From Bacteroidota bacterium (lineage in GTDB: Bacteria; Bacteroidota; Bacteroidia; B-17B0; Aurantibacillaceae): a DNA stretch of 39,005 nucleotides. The notes beneath the pieces are model-generated. The model saw only the letters and a list, made by a program, of their open reading frames with translations. It was not told where the DNA came from and ran no database searches. Made by a program: the position numbers and the translations under genes. The stretch is taken from the NCBI GenBank assembly GCA_013288385.1, contig JABDBZ010000013.1, forward strand, positions 1 to 39,005, in the 5' to 3' direction. Shown piece after piece: positions 31,302 to 39,005 of this stretch (the first letter of the stretch is position 1; every line of letters starts with the position of its first letter).

Positions 31302-32420
31302 TTAAAAAGATTCGCCAGAACCAAAATATAAGCCTTTTGTCTTTTTTCCAAAGCCTACATCGGCTCCAACATTTACACGTTCATGTTTTATAAACATAAA
31401 ACGTAAACCCATTCCTGCAGTATATCTGATGTCATTTGAATTAAAAGCACTTAATTTAGATTGTACTTCTCCGGCTGCTGCAAACAAAACAATTCCAAAA
31501 AACTTATAAATAGGTAATCGTAATTCTACCTGAGCGCAAGTCATGACTTTATCTCTATAACTTCCTAAATAATAGCCACGCATAATTACATCACCGCCCA
31601 TTAAAGCTAATTGTCTGAATGGCACATTGCCAACATTGTAATTTAATAAGCCCTGAAAACAAAGCACATAGTTTTTGTAAAATTTAATAAATTTTCTTGC
31701 ATCAATTGTAATGTTGGTGTATTCGAAATTACTTCCTAAGAATTTTTTCACAAAAAGTGCGGAGGCATCTAAATAAGAACCGGTGCGCGAATAAATAACA
31801 TGATCGCGCGTATCATATAAAAAAACCGGCCCAATTCCAGAAGTCAGGCTCCCATTTTTACCAAGTGCATTCGCTGTTTTATCAAGAATATCATTTTGAA
31901 TATACCCAATATTGAGTGTTTTGTAAAATTGGTATTGCAAACCAAGAAAGCAACCTCTTGCTATTTTACCGGTGAGACGTTGTGTAGTATATGCAAAATT
32001 TAATTCGATGGTGTCTTTTTGTTTAAGATCAATATTATTTCCTATCCCATAAAAATATTCGTTATAACGCGCAATATTACTGGTACCTCGTAAAATAAAT
32101 CTTTCTTTGTCAAATAAAATTGTTTCGTTGAAGCGAAAAAAGTATTGCTTTTTTTGTGTGACAGATAAAAATGTTTCAATGTTTGAAGTACGGGTATTGG
32201 TATCTTTCAAATTCTTAAATAGCTTTAAGTAATAAAGTCCGGTGAGAATACCTGTTTCTGGAGAACGAGCTAACTGTGGGGCAACCAAAAAAGTTCTTTT
32301 CTTAGTAAGAAATTCAATAAACCTATTTTTCTTTTTAAGAGAATCTTTTTTAACGACTTCCTGAGCCTGAAATTTGAGTACGGCAAAACAAAAAAATATG
32401 AGGAAATAAAAGCGTATCAA
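31302..32420 (-). CDS. Omp85/surface-antigen family outer-membrane barrel
   Basis: A 372-residue protein with a signal peptide (FYFLIFFCFAVLKFQAQ), a short basic linker, and a C-terminal barrel like the bacterial surface antigen (D15/BamA-type) domain. Supporting segments are GIGPVFLYDTRD, YLDASALFVKKFLG and the barrel-plug signature GGDVIMRGYYLGSYRD, equivalent to the family's VRGY motif. There are no POTRA domains, so it is a short barrel-only member and not BamA itself. The start is TTG, since an in-frame stop lies upstream with no ATG or GTG between. It ends in ESF. The function of barrel-only members is mostly unknown. Confidence 0.88.
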   Translation of the reverse strand: MIRFYFLIFFCFAVLKFQAQEVVKKDSLKKKNRFIEFLTKKRTFLVAPQLARSPETGILTGLYYLKLFKNLKDTNTRTSNIETFLSVTQKKQYFFRFNETILFDKERFILRGTSNIARYNEYFYGIGNNIDLKQKDTIELNFAYTTQRLTGKIARGCFLGLQYQFYKTLNIGYIQNDILDKTANALGKNGSLTSGIGPVFLYDTRDHVIYSRTGSYLDASALFVKKFLGSNFEYTNITIDARKFIKFYKNYVLCFQGLLNYNVGNVPFRQLALMGGDVIMRGYYLGSYRDKVMTCAQVELRLPIYKFFGIVLFAAAGEVQSKLSAFNSNDIRYTAGMGLRFMFIKHERVNVGADVGFGKKTKGLYFGSGESF

Positions 32421-32615
32421 TTTAACTCGAAATAATTTTGTAAATATAGAATATACTTAACATATTTTTTTCAAGGTAAAGATTTAATGCAGAAGAAACA
32501 AGGAGTACTTTTTAGCACGAAATCCTGCTGTAATCTTGGTGTACGGCCAAATTTTTTTAAAAAAAGGAAACTATTTGCTTATAATGTTGTTTATTTTAGG
32601 AAAACTCTTTCTGAA

Positions 32616-35600
32616 TTAAATCTTTATCCCCATTACGCAAATATCATCAGTTTGTTCTTCCTTCCCCTTCCACTCTATCAATTTAGACTCTACAAAATAT
32701 TTTTGATCAGATATAGACAAACTAGAAGCCGCAAATAAAATTTCTCTGAATCTTTTATAAGTTAATTTTTTATGACTTTCTCCACCAAATTGATCTGCAT
32801 ATCCATCGCTAAATAAATAGATCATATCTCCTTTTAATAAATCAATTATTTGAAGTTCGTAGTCTTCAACTATTTCATTAATTGACCCGATTGGTTGCTT
32901 AGTAGGTTTAACAATAATTTCTTCAATAAAATTATTGATTTGTCTATAAATATAAATTGGGTTATTTGCACCGGAATAATACAATTTTAAATTATTATAG
33001 TCGATACCTATAAGTGCGATATCCATACCGTCATGGAGTTTATCTTTTGTTGACGTTTGATTTAAATGTGAGCTGATATTCTCATTTAAAAAATTTAAAA
33101 TATCACTTGGCGTATTTACATTTTTTTCAATAACAGATTGTTTCAAAAAATCATTTGCAAGGATGCTTAAAAATGCTCCAGGCACCCCATGTCCTGTACA
33201 ATCGATAACAGCAGCTAGGTGAAGCGAAACTAAATTTTCCATTTCATGACCTGTACACCAATAAAAATCGCCACTTACGATATCTTTTGGTTTATACATT
33301 ACAAAATAATTTTCATGAAATAATTCTTCCATTAATTCTTCAGGCGGTAATAACGAATCCTGAATTCTTTTTGCATAATTTATACTTGCTGTAATATCTT
33401 TATTTTTAAGTTCTAACTCTTCTTTAATTATTTCTATAGCCTCTTTTTCCTTCTTTAATAAAAATGTTTTTTCTTCGATTGTATTTTTAAGTAAAATTTG
33501 GGTTTTGACTAAAGCACGAGTTCTGAGAGAGATGATGATGTAGATAACAAAACATATTAAAAAAATTAATAGAAAGTAAAACCAAGCATATTTCCAAACA
33601 GGTTTTTTAATTTCAAATGAAACAATGGCAGGTATTTTGGAGGATAAGCCATTATTTGCATTATAAGCTATAACTTCAAATTTATATTCTCCATCTCCTA
33701 ATTTCGGGAAATCAACATAAGGCATTGCTGTAATTATCCAATTCGTATCAACATCCAATAATCTGTATTTGTAATAAATAACATCGGGTTCAGATAAGGA
33801 AATTGCACCGAAATAAATATGTACACTATAGTAACCATATTTTTTTTCAATATAATCTTCCGGATAATATGTACTGGTATTTAATATTATTTTTGTAATA
33901 AAAACCTCAGGAGTCTTTACACCGCTTTTTTCTGCTTCCGGGTTATACTGTACTATCCCTTCTGAAGTTCCGAACCAGAGATCTGAATTAGAATCTTTAT
34001 AAACTGCATTAAAATTATTCTCACAAAACAACAGACCTCTTTGTTCAGAATAGGTTGTAAATTTTTTATAAAACTCTTTTAATTCACTTAATCCATTTCC
34101 ATGCGTTACCCAAACAGAGTTATTTCTGTCTGTTTCAATACCATTACAATAATTAGATAGGAGACCATGTTCAACAGTATAATTATGAAATTCTTTGTTG
34201 TCAAATTTAAAAACTCCATCCTCATCTGTTGCGATCCATATATTTCCATTTTTGTCTTCACAAGTACAATTAATTTTAAAAGAATTTAATCCTTTTATTT
34301 TTTTAAATGCTGTAATTTTCTTGGCACTTATATAGTATGGCGGTGAGCTATGTGACGAAACCCAGATTCTTTTTTTGCTGTCCTCAAACAGATGAAGGAT
34401 GTTATTATGTAATAATCCATCACTGGTTGTTAATTCCTCACTCCAATCAGAAAATTTATCACAACTATAAAGTCCATCTGTACAACCTATCATTATCTTA
34501 TTTTCGGTTTCAATAATTGTATTGATTGATTTGTGATTTAATTTCCTTTTTTTAGAAAAATTTTGAAATGTACGCGTTTTTGTATCAAACGTATAAATAC
34601 CATTTTCATTAGTCCCGATCCAAAGCACACCATTACTGGCTAAAAGCAATGCGTTAACTCTGTCATCAACAAAACCGTTAGTGGAATTATAAAGCAAAAA
34701 AGAATTGTCCTCTTTCTTTAAAAATGATAATCCATTTTTTGTACCCATCCAAAAATTTCCGGCAGTATCAACAACAACTTTTTTAATGTCAGTTATTTTC
34801 AATCCCTCTTTTGTGCTATAGAAGGAAAACATTTCTACCGGTTTTTTTATCAAGCCGTCACCAAAAGTCCCAAACCACATATTACCTTCCGAATCCTGGA
34901 AAATAGACTGTATATTATCACTTTTTAAACCATTGCTCTTATCGATTCTAGTTACAATAATCTTTCCCATCATAGGATCGCCAATAAATGAAAGCTTTCT
35001 TAATCCATCACCAAAAACACTTACCCATAAATTCTGAGATTGATCACTATATAAACAAGTGACATTAAAATTATTAGATTTCAACTCATTTAAAATATGT
35101 GTAGAGATCCTGTACTTTCCATTGTTATAAATTAGTCCATATATCCCTTCACCATCCACTAATATCCAAAATTTTAATTTTGAAGTGTCAGCGTATATTA
35201 TTTGTTTAATGTTTTTGTCTTTCAGTTCTTTTATGTGTCCAATTAATCTCACTTCTTTATTTGATCCAACGGATAAAATCGATAATCCTTCATCAGTCCC
35301 AACGATCAAATTATTTTTGGCGTCAAAACAAATTGAAAAGATGTTTTTCCCTTTCAAAGTATCTACTTGAGAGATTTTAAAATCCGCATCAATTCTAAAT
35401 ATGCCACCTGTTGTGGCCAACCAAATGTTCTTTTGATCATCTTCAATAATTTGTGAAATTTTTAAACCGGAAATAATTTTATTTCCGAATCTATTATATC
35501 GTCCATCTTTAATATAAGACAAACCATTTTGTTGGTGACTAAGCCATGTAATATTTCTTGAATCAATTAAATGAGTTGTAATAATATCTTCCGTCATTTG

Positions 35601-35810
35601 TGAGTCGGAAAGAGTCGTAAATTTATTTCCATCAAATAGATTTAAGGTTTCCCCTGTGGATAAGGTCAGAAGTCCTTTATTAGATTGTGAGATGCAATAG
35701 ATATAAGATTGTGTTAAACCATTTTCCTCAGTATATTGCTTGAAACTATACGTTTGAGTATAGGCAGTAAAAAATGTAGCAACAAATAATATTAAAAATC
35801 TAAACCTCAT
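32616..35810 (-). CDS. Reg_prop/Y_Y_Y sensor with SpoIIE phosphatase output
   Basis: A 1064-residue hybrid. A signal peptide (FLILFVATFFTAY) is followed by a large propeller with many Reg_prop-like repeats (NIWLATTGGIFRI, NMWFGTFGDGLIKK, VLWIGTNENGIYTF, NIWIATDEDGVFKF, DLWFGTSEGIVQY), a Y_Y_Y domain (about 640-735), a membrane helix (about 745-765), a coiled coil, the linker TASINYAKRIQDSLLP, and a SpoIIE domain. Phosphatase motifs are SGDFYW (near 847), IDCTGHGVPGAF (near 868), DGMDIA, FSDGYADQ (near 1000) and a terminal DD pair. The input half is like the histidine kinase at 13635-16610, but the output is a Ser/Thr phosphatase. It starts one base after the stop of the gene upstream, so it is the last gene of an operon with PorP/SprF and PKD proteins. 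Confidence 0.95.
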   Translation of the reverse strand: MRFRFLILFVATFFTAYTQTYSFKQYTEENGLTQSYIYCISQSNKGLLTLSTGETLNLFDGNKFTTLSDSQMTEDIITTHLIDSRNITWLSHQQNGLSYIKDGRYNRFGNKIISGLKISQIIEDDQKNIWLATTGGIFRIDADFKISQVDTLKGKNIFSICFDAKNNLIVGTDEGLSILSVGSNKEVRLIGHIKELKDKNIKQIIYADTSKLKFWILVDGEGIYGLIYNNGKYRISTHILNELKSNNFNVTCLYSDQSQNLWVSVFGDGLRKLSFIGDPMMGKIIVTRIDKSNGLKSDNIQSIFQDSEGNMWFGTFGDGLIKKPVEMFSFYSTKEGLKITDIKKVVVDTAGNFWMGTKNGLSFLKKEDNSFLLYNSTNGFVDDRVNALLLASNGVLWIGTNENGIYTFDTKTRTFQNFSKKRKLNHKSINTIIETENKIMIGCTDGLYSCDKFSDWSEELTTSDGLLHNNILHLFEDSKKRIWVSSHSSPPYYISAKKITAFKKIKGLNSFKINCTCEDKNGNIWIATDEDGVFKFDNKEFHNYTVEHGLLSNYCNGIETDRNNSVWVTHGNGLSELKEFYKKFTTYSEQRGLLFCENNFNAVYKDSNSDLWFGTSEGIVQYNPEAEKSGVKTPEVFITKIILNTSTYYPEDYIEKKYGYYSVHIYFGAISLSEPDVIYYKYRLLDVDTNWIITAMPYVDFPKLGDGEYKFEVIAYNANNGLSSKIPAIVSFEIKKPVWKYAWFYFLLIFLICFVIYIIISLRTRALVKTQILLKNTIEEKTFLLKKEKEAIEIIKEELELKNKDITASINYAKRIQDSLLPPEELMEELFHENYFVMYKPKDIVSGDFYWCTGHEMENLVSLHLAAVIDCTGHGVPGAFLSILANDFLKQSVIEKNVNTPSDILNFLNENISSHLNQTSTKDKLHDGMDIALIGIDYNNLKLYYSGANNPIYIYRQINNFIEEIIVKPTKQPIGSINEIVEDYELQIIDLLKGDMIYLFSDGYADQFGGESHKKLTYKRFREILFAASSLSISDQKYFVESKLIEWKGKEEQTDDICVMGIKI

Positions 35811-35811
35811 A

Positions 35812-36777
35812 TTATTCAGGCTGGATTCCTATCTTCAAAGAAAATTTAGGAATACCTCCAATGGGTGATGTAAAAAATGGCATCAGCTCTCCAAATTGGT
35901 TCGAGATAAAAACAACAATATTATTATTTTTTGCTTCTGATTCTTTTATGAATTGGACGTCAAGCGATGTATTAATTTCATCTTTTGAAACTTTATGCAT
36001 ACTTTCTATCCACGTACCTTCTTCAGTTAGTTTACGTACATCTCCTTTTTTTGCAACCGAAACAACTCGTATTATACCATCGTTATCATAATCAAATACT
36101 TTTATTTTAACTGCCGTTACTTTTTCGGGTATAAAAGGATAGAGATGAGAAACCGAACCTTTGTCGTCTGAAAGCCTGAATGAATATTCGTAAGCAAACC
36201 CGTTTCCACCTTCTATTTCCTTATTATCATTAGCAACTGAAGATAAAAAGAGTCGGTATAAATTTCCATCATCCCCTTCTTGCCCTTCAATTATTATTTT
36301 AAAAACTCTGCCACCCATATCAGGTTGCATTTCTCCTTCAATAGGATTAAAAGGTCCAAGTGTGACCCAATTGTTATCTAAAGATTCATCCACACCAAAA
36401 ATTCTTGACCCTAATAAATTACCACTCTTAAAATTTCCTTTTGGATCCGGGCTTTTCGCAGCCGGATCTGAATGTGCTTTAGCACCGCCATATACTGAAA
36501 ATTTTGTTTTACTGTTGAATACCGAATGTTTCTCATCATTCATTCCACCAATTTCAGGATCAAATATTCTGAGGTAAATAGGTTTTTTATAAGTTTCAGG
36601 AATAACATAAAAAAAAGTTTGTACAAAATCATCATCGCCCCATTTTAATTCAGCATTTCTGCTGAAGGTGCATATAAATGGTATTTTCTCTTCTTTTGAA
36701 GGTATAGGTTGTGCAATTACAAATGTTCCATAAAAAGAAACTAAATAAATTATTATTATTTTGAATTTGTTATTCAT
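35812..36777 (-). CDS. Secreted protein of unknown function
   Basis: A 321-residue exported protein (signal peptide IIIIYLVSFYGTFVIA). The mature part looks beta-rich: FVQTFFYVIPETYKKPIYLRI, then a Gly/Asp/Asn-rich loop region (GGMNDEKHSVFNSK, HSDPAAKSPDPKGNF), then alternating strands with YLFIEG-like segments and a late VVFISNQFGEL. It has one cysteine near the N-terminus (FICTF). I recognise no family. The Asp-rich tracts (DYDNDG) suggest calcium binding but do not prove it. It lies 2 bases after the PD40-PKD gene and 1 base before the sensor-phosphatase gene, so it is part of that operon and may be the ligand or a partner of the sensor. Confidence 0.85.
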   Translation of the reverse strand: MNNKFKIIIIYLVSFYGTFVIAQPIPSKEEKIPFICTFSRNAELKWGDDDFVQTFFYVIPETYKKPIYLRIFDPEIGGMNDEKHSVFNSKTKFSVYGGAKAHSDPAAKSPDPKGNFKSGNLLGSRIFGVDESLDNNWVTLGPFNPIEGEMQPDMGGRVFKIIIEGQEGDDGNLYRLFLSSVANDNKEIEGGNGFAYEYSFRLSDDKGSVSHLYPFIPEKVTAVKIKVFDYDNDGIIRVVSVAKKGDVRKLTEEGTWIESMHKVSKDEINTSLDVQFIKESEAKNNNIVVFISNQFGELMPFFTSPIGGIPKFSLKIGIQPE

Positions 36778-36779
36778 AA

Positions 36780-38222
36780 TTATTTCTTTTTCGTGACTAT
36801 TATATTTTTCTCGATCTTAAACTTTTCTATTTTATCTGAATCTATATTTTTTGCAAGTAAACCCACTTCAATTTTATAAGTGCCGGGAGTCTGATAGAAA
36901 TGTTTCACAAGCGGTCCGGAGTTGTATTTCCCATCTCCGAAAGACCAATACATTTCATTTAATTTGTAGCCTTTCAAATAACAATTATCTGTTTTAATAA
37001 TTAAACTTTGATTTTCATTAATAGAATCCTGGCAATCAATTACCAATTGATCAGGTTTCTCAATCAAAAGGGTTGAAGAGGTTTCGTTTACAAAAACCTC
37101 TCCTGAAACTTTATTAACCGTATTGAGTTGTATAAGATATTCGCCCGGTTTTTCAAAGCAATGTTTTATTTTTAATCCCCTACCCTTTTTCCCATCACCA
37201 AAATCCCATTCAAAAACCATATCTAAAGTATCCTTACTTTCTAAGGATCTTTCTTCATAAAAATTATAACAAAATGTATTTTTAGTATTAATCTTTTTCC
37301 AATTTTTAAATTCGGGAATTCTTTTTGAGAAATAATAAATATCATCTTTATATCGTGCATTTCTATTGCTTGAAAAGTAACCGGTTTCTGACGTTGTATC
37401 AATCCAAACACCAAAATCATCTGCAGATGAATTGATAGGAAATGGAAATGTTTTTATTGAAGATGTATCTGAGTTAAGATTTGTATAATAAATATCTAAA
37501 CCACCCTTTCCTGTTTTTTTATCAGAAGAATAATAAAGGATGTTTTTGGAATTTATAAACGGAAATATCTGGTTTGCTTCGTCGTTAATTTTTGAACTCA
37601 TCGCAATTGCAGGACTCCATATTCCATCATTGTATTCTGAAATAAAAAGATCCATTTTGTTTTTTTCTGAGTTTATATTTGATGCAAACACAATCAGCTC
37701 TTCGTTGGGCGACAAACTTGGATGACAATATGAATATTGAGGAAGGCAAAAAGAAAGAATTTCCGGTTTTGACCATGTATTGTTTATATATGCAGATTTA
37801 TAAATTTTTAAAAGACTTGTTTTTTTATCTGTAGCAGTGAAATAAATGATATTGCCTTTTTTATTTAAACAAAATGGTCCTTCGTAATATTTAGTATTTA
37901 TAGTTGCGTCAAAAGACTTTACATTTTTAAACCTAATAGAATCAATTCGTAAGGAACTAAATAGATCAGTTATTTCCGATTCACCATTTTTATCAATATA
38001 AGTAATTGTATTGCTCTCATTTCTACCAGAAACAAATAATAATTGGTTATTGAAAACGACTGGACTAAAATCAGATCTATTGGAATTAATATTAAGTCGG
38101 ATAATTTTTGAAGTTGTTGAGTCTTCTCTTTTCAAAGAAGCATTACCTAATGTATCTGAATATTTCTGAGAGAGTAAAGTAGTTGAAATAAAAAATAATA
38201 TATAAAAGTGAATTGTTTTCAT
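36780..38222 (-). CDS. PD40 propeller and PKD-domain secreted protein
   Basis: A 480-residue exported protein with a signal peptide (FYILFFISTTLLSQ). Residues about 50-300 are WD40-like PD40 repeats (PVVFNNQLLFVSGRN, CHPSLSPNEELIVFAS, QIFPFINSKNILYYSS, TGYFSSNRNARY), and two PKD-like beta sandwiches follow (FEWDFGDGKKGRG near 345, MYWSFGDGKYNSG near 425). PD40 repeats next to PorP/SprF genes recall the T9SS-associated PorE-like proteins, but this one lacks the OmpA domain, so it is probably not PorE. It lies 2 bases after the PorP/SprF-family gene. Likely role: envelope binding of glycan or protein; inferred from domains only. Confidence 0.9.
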   Translation of the reverse strand: MKTIHFYILFFISTTLLSQKYSDTLGNASLKREDSTTSKIIRLNINSNRSDFSPVVFNNQLLFVSGRNESNTITYIDKNGESEITDLFSSLRIDSIRFKNVKSFDATINTKYYEGPFCLNKKGNIIYFTATDKKTSLLKIYKSAYINNTWSKPEILSFCLPQYSYCHPSLSPNEELIVFASNINSEKNKMDLFISEYNDGIWSPAIAMSSKINDEANQIFPFINSKNILYYSSDKKTGKGGLDIYYTNLNSDTSSIKTFPFPINSSADDFGVWIDTTSETGYFSSNRNARYKDDIYYFSKRIPEFKNWKKINTKNTFCYNFYEERSLESKDTLDMVFEWDFGDGKKGRGLKIKHCFEKPGEYLIQLNTVNKVSGEVFVNETSSTLLIEKPDQLVIDCQDSINENQSLIIKTDNCYLKGYKLNEMYWSFGDGKYNSGPLVKHFYQTPGTYKIEVGLLAKNIDSDKIEKFKIEKNIIVTKKK

Positions 38223-38224
38223 TT

Positions 38225-39004
38225 CTAAAAATATCTGGCACTTACGGCATTAATTTTATATTGAAATATATAGCGAAGCATTATTTCATGACTTCCGGAC
38301 GTATAGTTTTGGAGTATATTAAGCGAATAGGTATAACCATATCCCAAATGAAATTGCGTATTTAATTTTAGATCAACGTATGCTAGGGTGGCAGTTTTAT
38401 AGGTATAGCCTAAACCTATACCAAATACTTCTTTATAATAAAAAGTAGTTGAAACATTTGCCGAAAGCGGTGAACTTTTTAAGTACTTAATTAAAACAGC
38501 CGGTTTTAATCTTATATTATCGCTCATTTTAATAATACAGCCCGAGTTTAATATCCCAACCATATCATAATTAAAACCAGTATTGAATAAATTTGGTATA
38601 GAAAAACCTAAGTAGAAATTTTTTGAGTGATAAAATGTTCCTGCACCTACTTCCGGAATAATATTTCGTGTTTTTTGTCCTTGAAAATTTGGATCTCCAA
38701 CATCCGTGGTATTTATTTTATTCCAATCTGTGGTGTAAGAATCTATTCCCGCTTGTAATCCAAAACTTAAATGTCCATTAAAAAGTTTAAAACGATAAGC
38801 GTAAATTAAACTGGCTTTTGTATGATTGAATACACCAAAGCGATCGTTTATTAAAATCCCACCAATATTTACTTTTTTATTTTTTAATGGAGAATGCGCA
38901 CTTAAAATTGCTGTTACCGGTGCTCCCGGCAAACCCATCCATTGATTTCGATACATTCCTGATATATTTAACGCTTCCGAACTTCCAGCATATGCAGGAT
39001 TGAT
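38225..39004 (-). CDS. PorP/SprF family protein (5' partial)
   Basis: An outer-membrane protein of the PorP/SprF family, associated with type IX secretion and with gliding adhesins. The frame stays open to the right window edge: 16 codons precede the first ATG and read INPAYAGSSEALNISG, and NPAYAGS is the family's signature motif near the mature N-terminus, so only the start is missing. The visible part (about 260 residues) has the NQWMGLPGAPVTAILSAHSPL segment, GGILINDRFG, ASLIYAYRF, LSFGLQAGID and a barrel-like C-terminus. It is the first gene seen of a four-gene unit with 1-2 base gaps. PorP/SprF paralogues often pair with a specific large secreted partner. Confidence 0.93.
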   Translation of the reverse strand: MNPAYAGSSEALNISGMYRNQWMGLPGAPVTAILSAHSPLKNKKVNIGGILINDRFGVFNHTKASLIYAYRFKLFNGHLSFGLQAGIDSYTTDWNKINTTDVGDPNFQGQKTRNIIPEVGAGTFYHSKNFYLGFSIPNLFNTGFNYDMVGILNSGCIIKMSDNIRLKPAVLIKYLKSSPLSANVSTTFYYKEVFGIGLGYTYKTATLAYVDLKLNTQFHLGYGYTYSLNILQNYTSGSHEIMLRYIFQYKINAVSARYF

Positions 39005-39005
39005 T

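Noticed and set aside
36780-38222. PorE (T9SS OmpA/PD40 protein) as an assignment
   Set aside because: PD40 repeats are present, but there is no OmpA domain or TPR; two PKD domains follow, which does not fit PorE.
1-39005. tRNA, rRNA, CRISPR arrays, insertion sequences or phage genes
   Set aside because: No cloverleaf-like sequence, spaced direct repeats, transposase motifs or phage structural genes were recognised on either strand.

Overview
The window comes from a low-GC member of the Bacteroidota. The evidence is a PorP/SprF-family protein with the NPAYAGS motif, a type IX secretion (T9SS) C-terminal sorting domain, a type III glutamine synthetase, a DUF4412 protein, Reg_prop/Y_Y_Y sensors, and a promoter of the TTG-N19-TAnnTTTG (-33/-7) type. 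Family and genus cannot be told from the sequence. Both window ends cut through genes, and no gene-free stretch exceeds about 300 bases.

Layout. (1) 3-10087 (+): at least five tandem paralogues of one membrane-protein type: TPR sensor, transmembrane helix, coiled-coil linker and cytoplasmic SpoIIE/PP2C phosphatase. They are joined by ATGA stop/start overlaps or short gaps. A small repeat-containing helical protein and a terminator follow. (2) 10560-16610 (-): glnN, preceded by a diverged 52-bp tandem duplication that carries its promoter and two matching dyads; then a LytTR response regulator and its Reg_prop/Y_Y_Y histidine kinase. (3) 16747-20066 (+): a T9SS-sorted small protein, a collagen-like secreted protein and a secreted helical protein. 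(4) 20275-28136: recQ, a small membrane protein with a MacB/FtsX-type permease, ridA, an RRM RNA-binding protein, dnaG and a DUF4412 protein. (5) 28267-31108 (+): a probable copper-handling cluster with a Cys-rich membrane protein, a Met-rich outer-membrane-like barrel, an MbnP-family lipoprotein and a CX4CH cytochrome lipoprotein. (6) 31302-32420 (-): an Omp85/surface-antigen barrel. (7) 32616-39004 (-): a tight operon of a PorP/SprF protein, a PD40-PKD protein, an unrecognised secreted protein and a 1064-residue propeller/Y_Y_Y sensor whose output is a SpoIIE phosphatase.

How they may work together. The window is rich in envelope-to-cytoplasm signalling: six transmembrane SpoIIE phosphatases and one LytS-type kinase with its regulator. 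All six phosphatases keep their metal-ligand motifs and a nearly invariant helical linker, yet no anti-sigma kinase, STAS antagonist or sigma factor lies here, so their substrates are elsewhere or unknown. The best candidates for undescribed biology are the five-gene phosphatase array, the PorP/PD40-PKD/sensor-phosphatase operon, and the duplicated 52-bp element in front of glnN.
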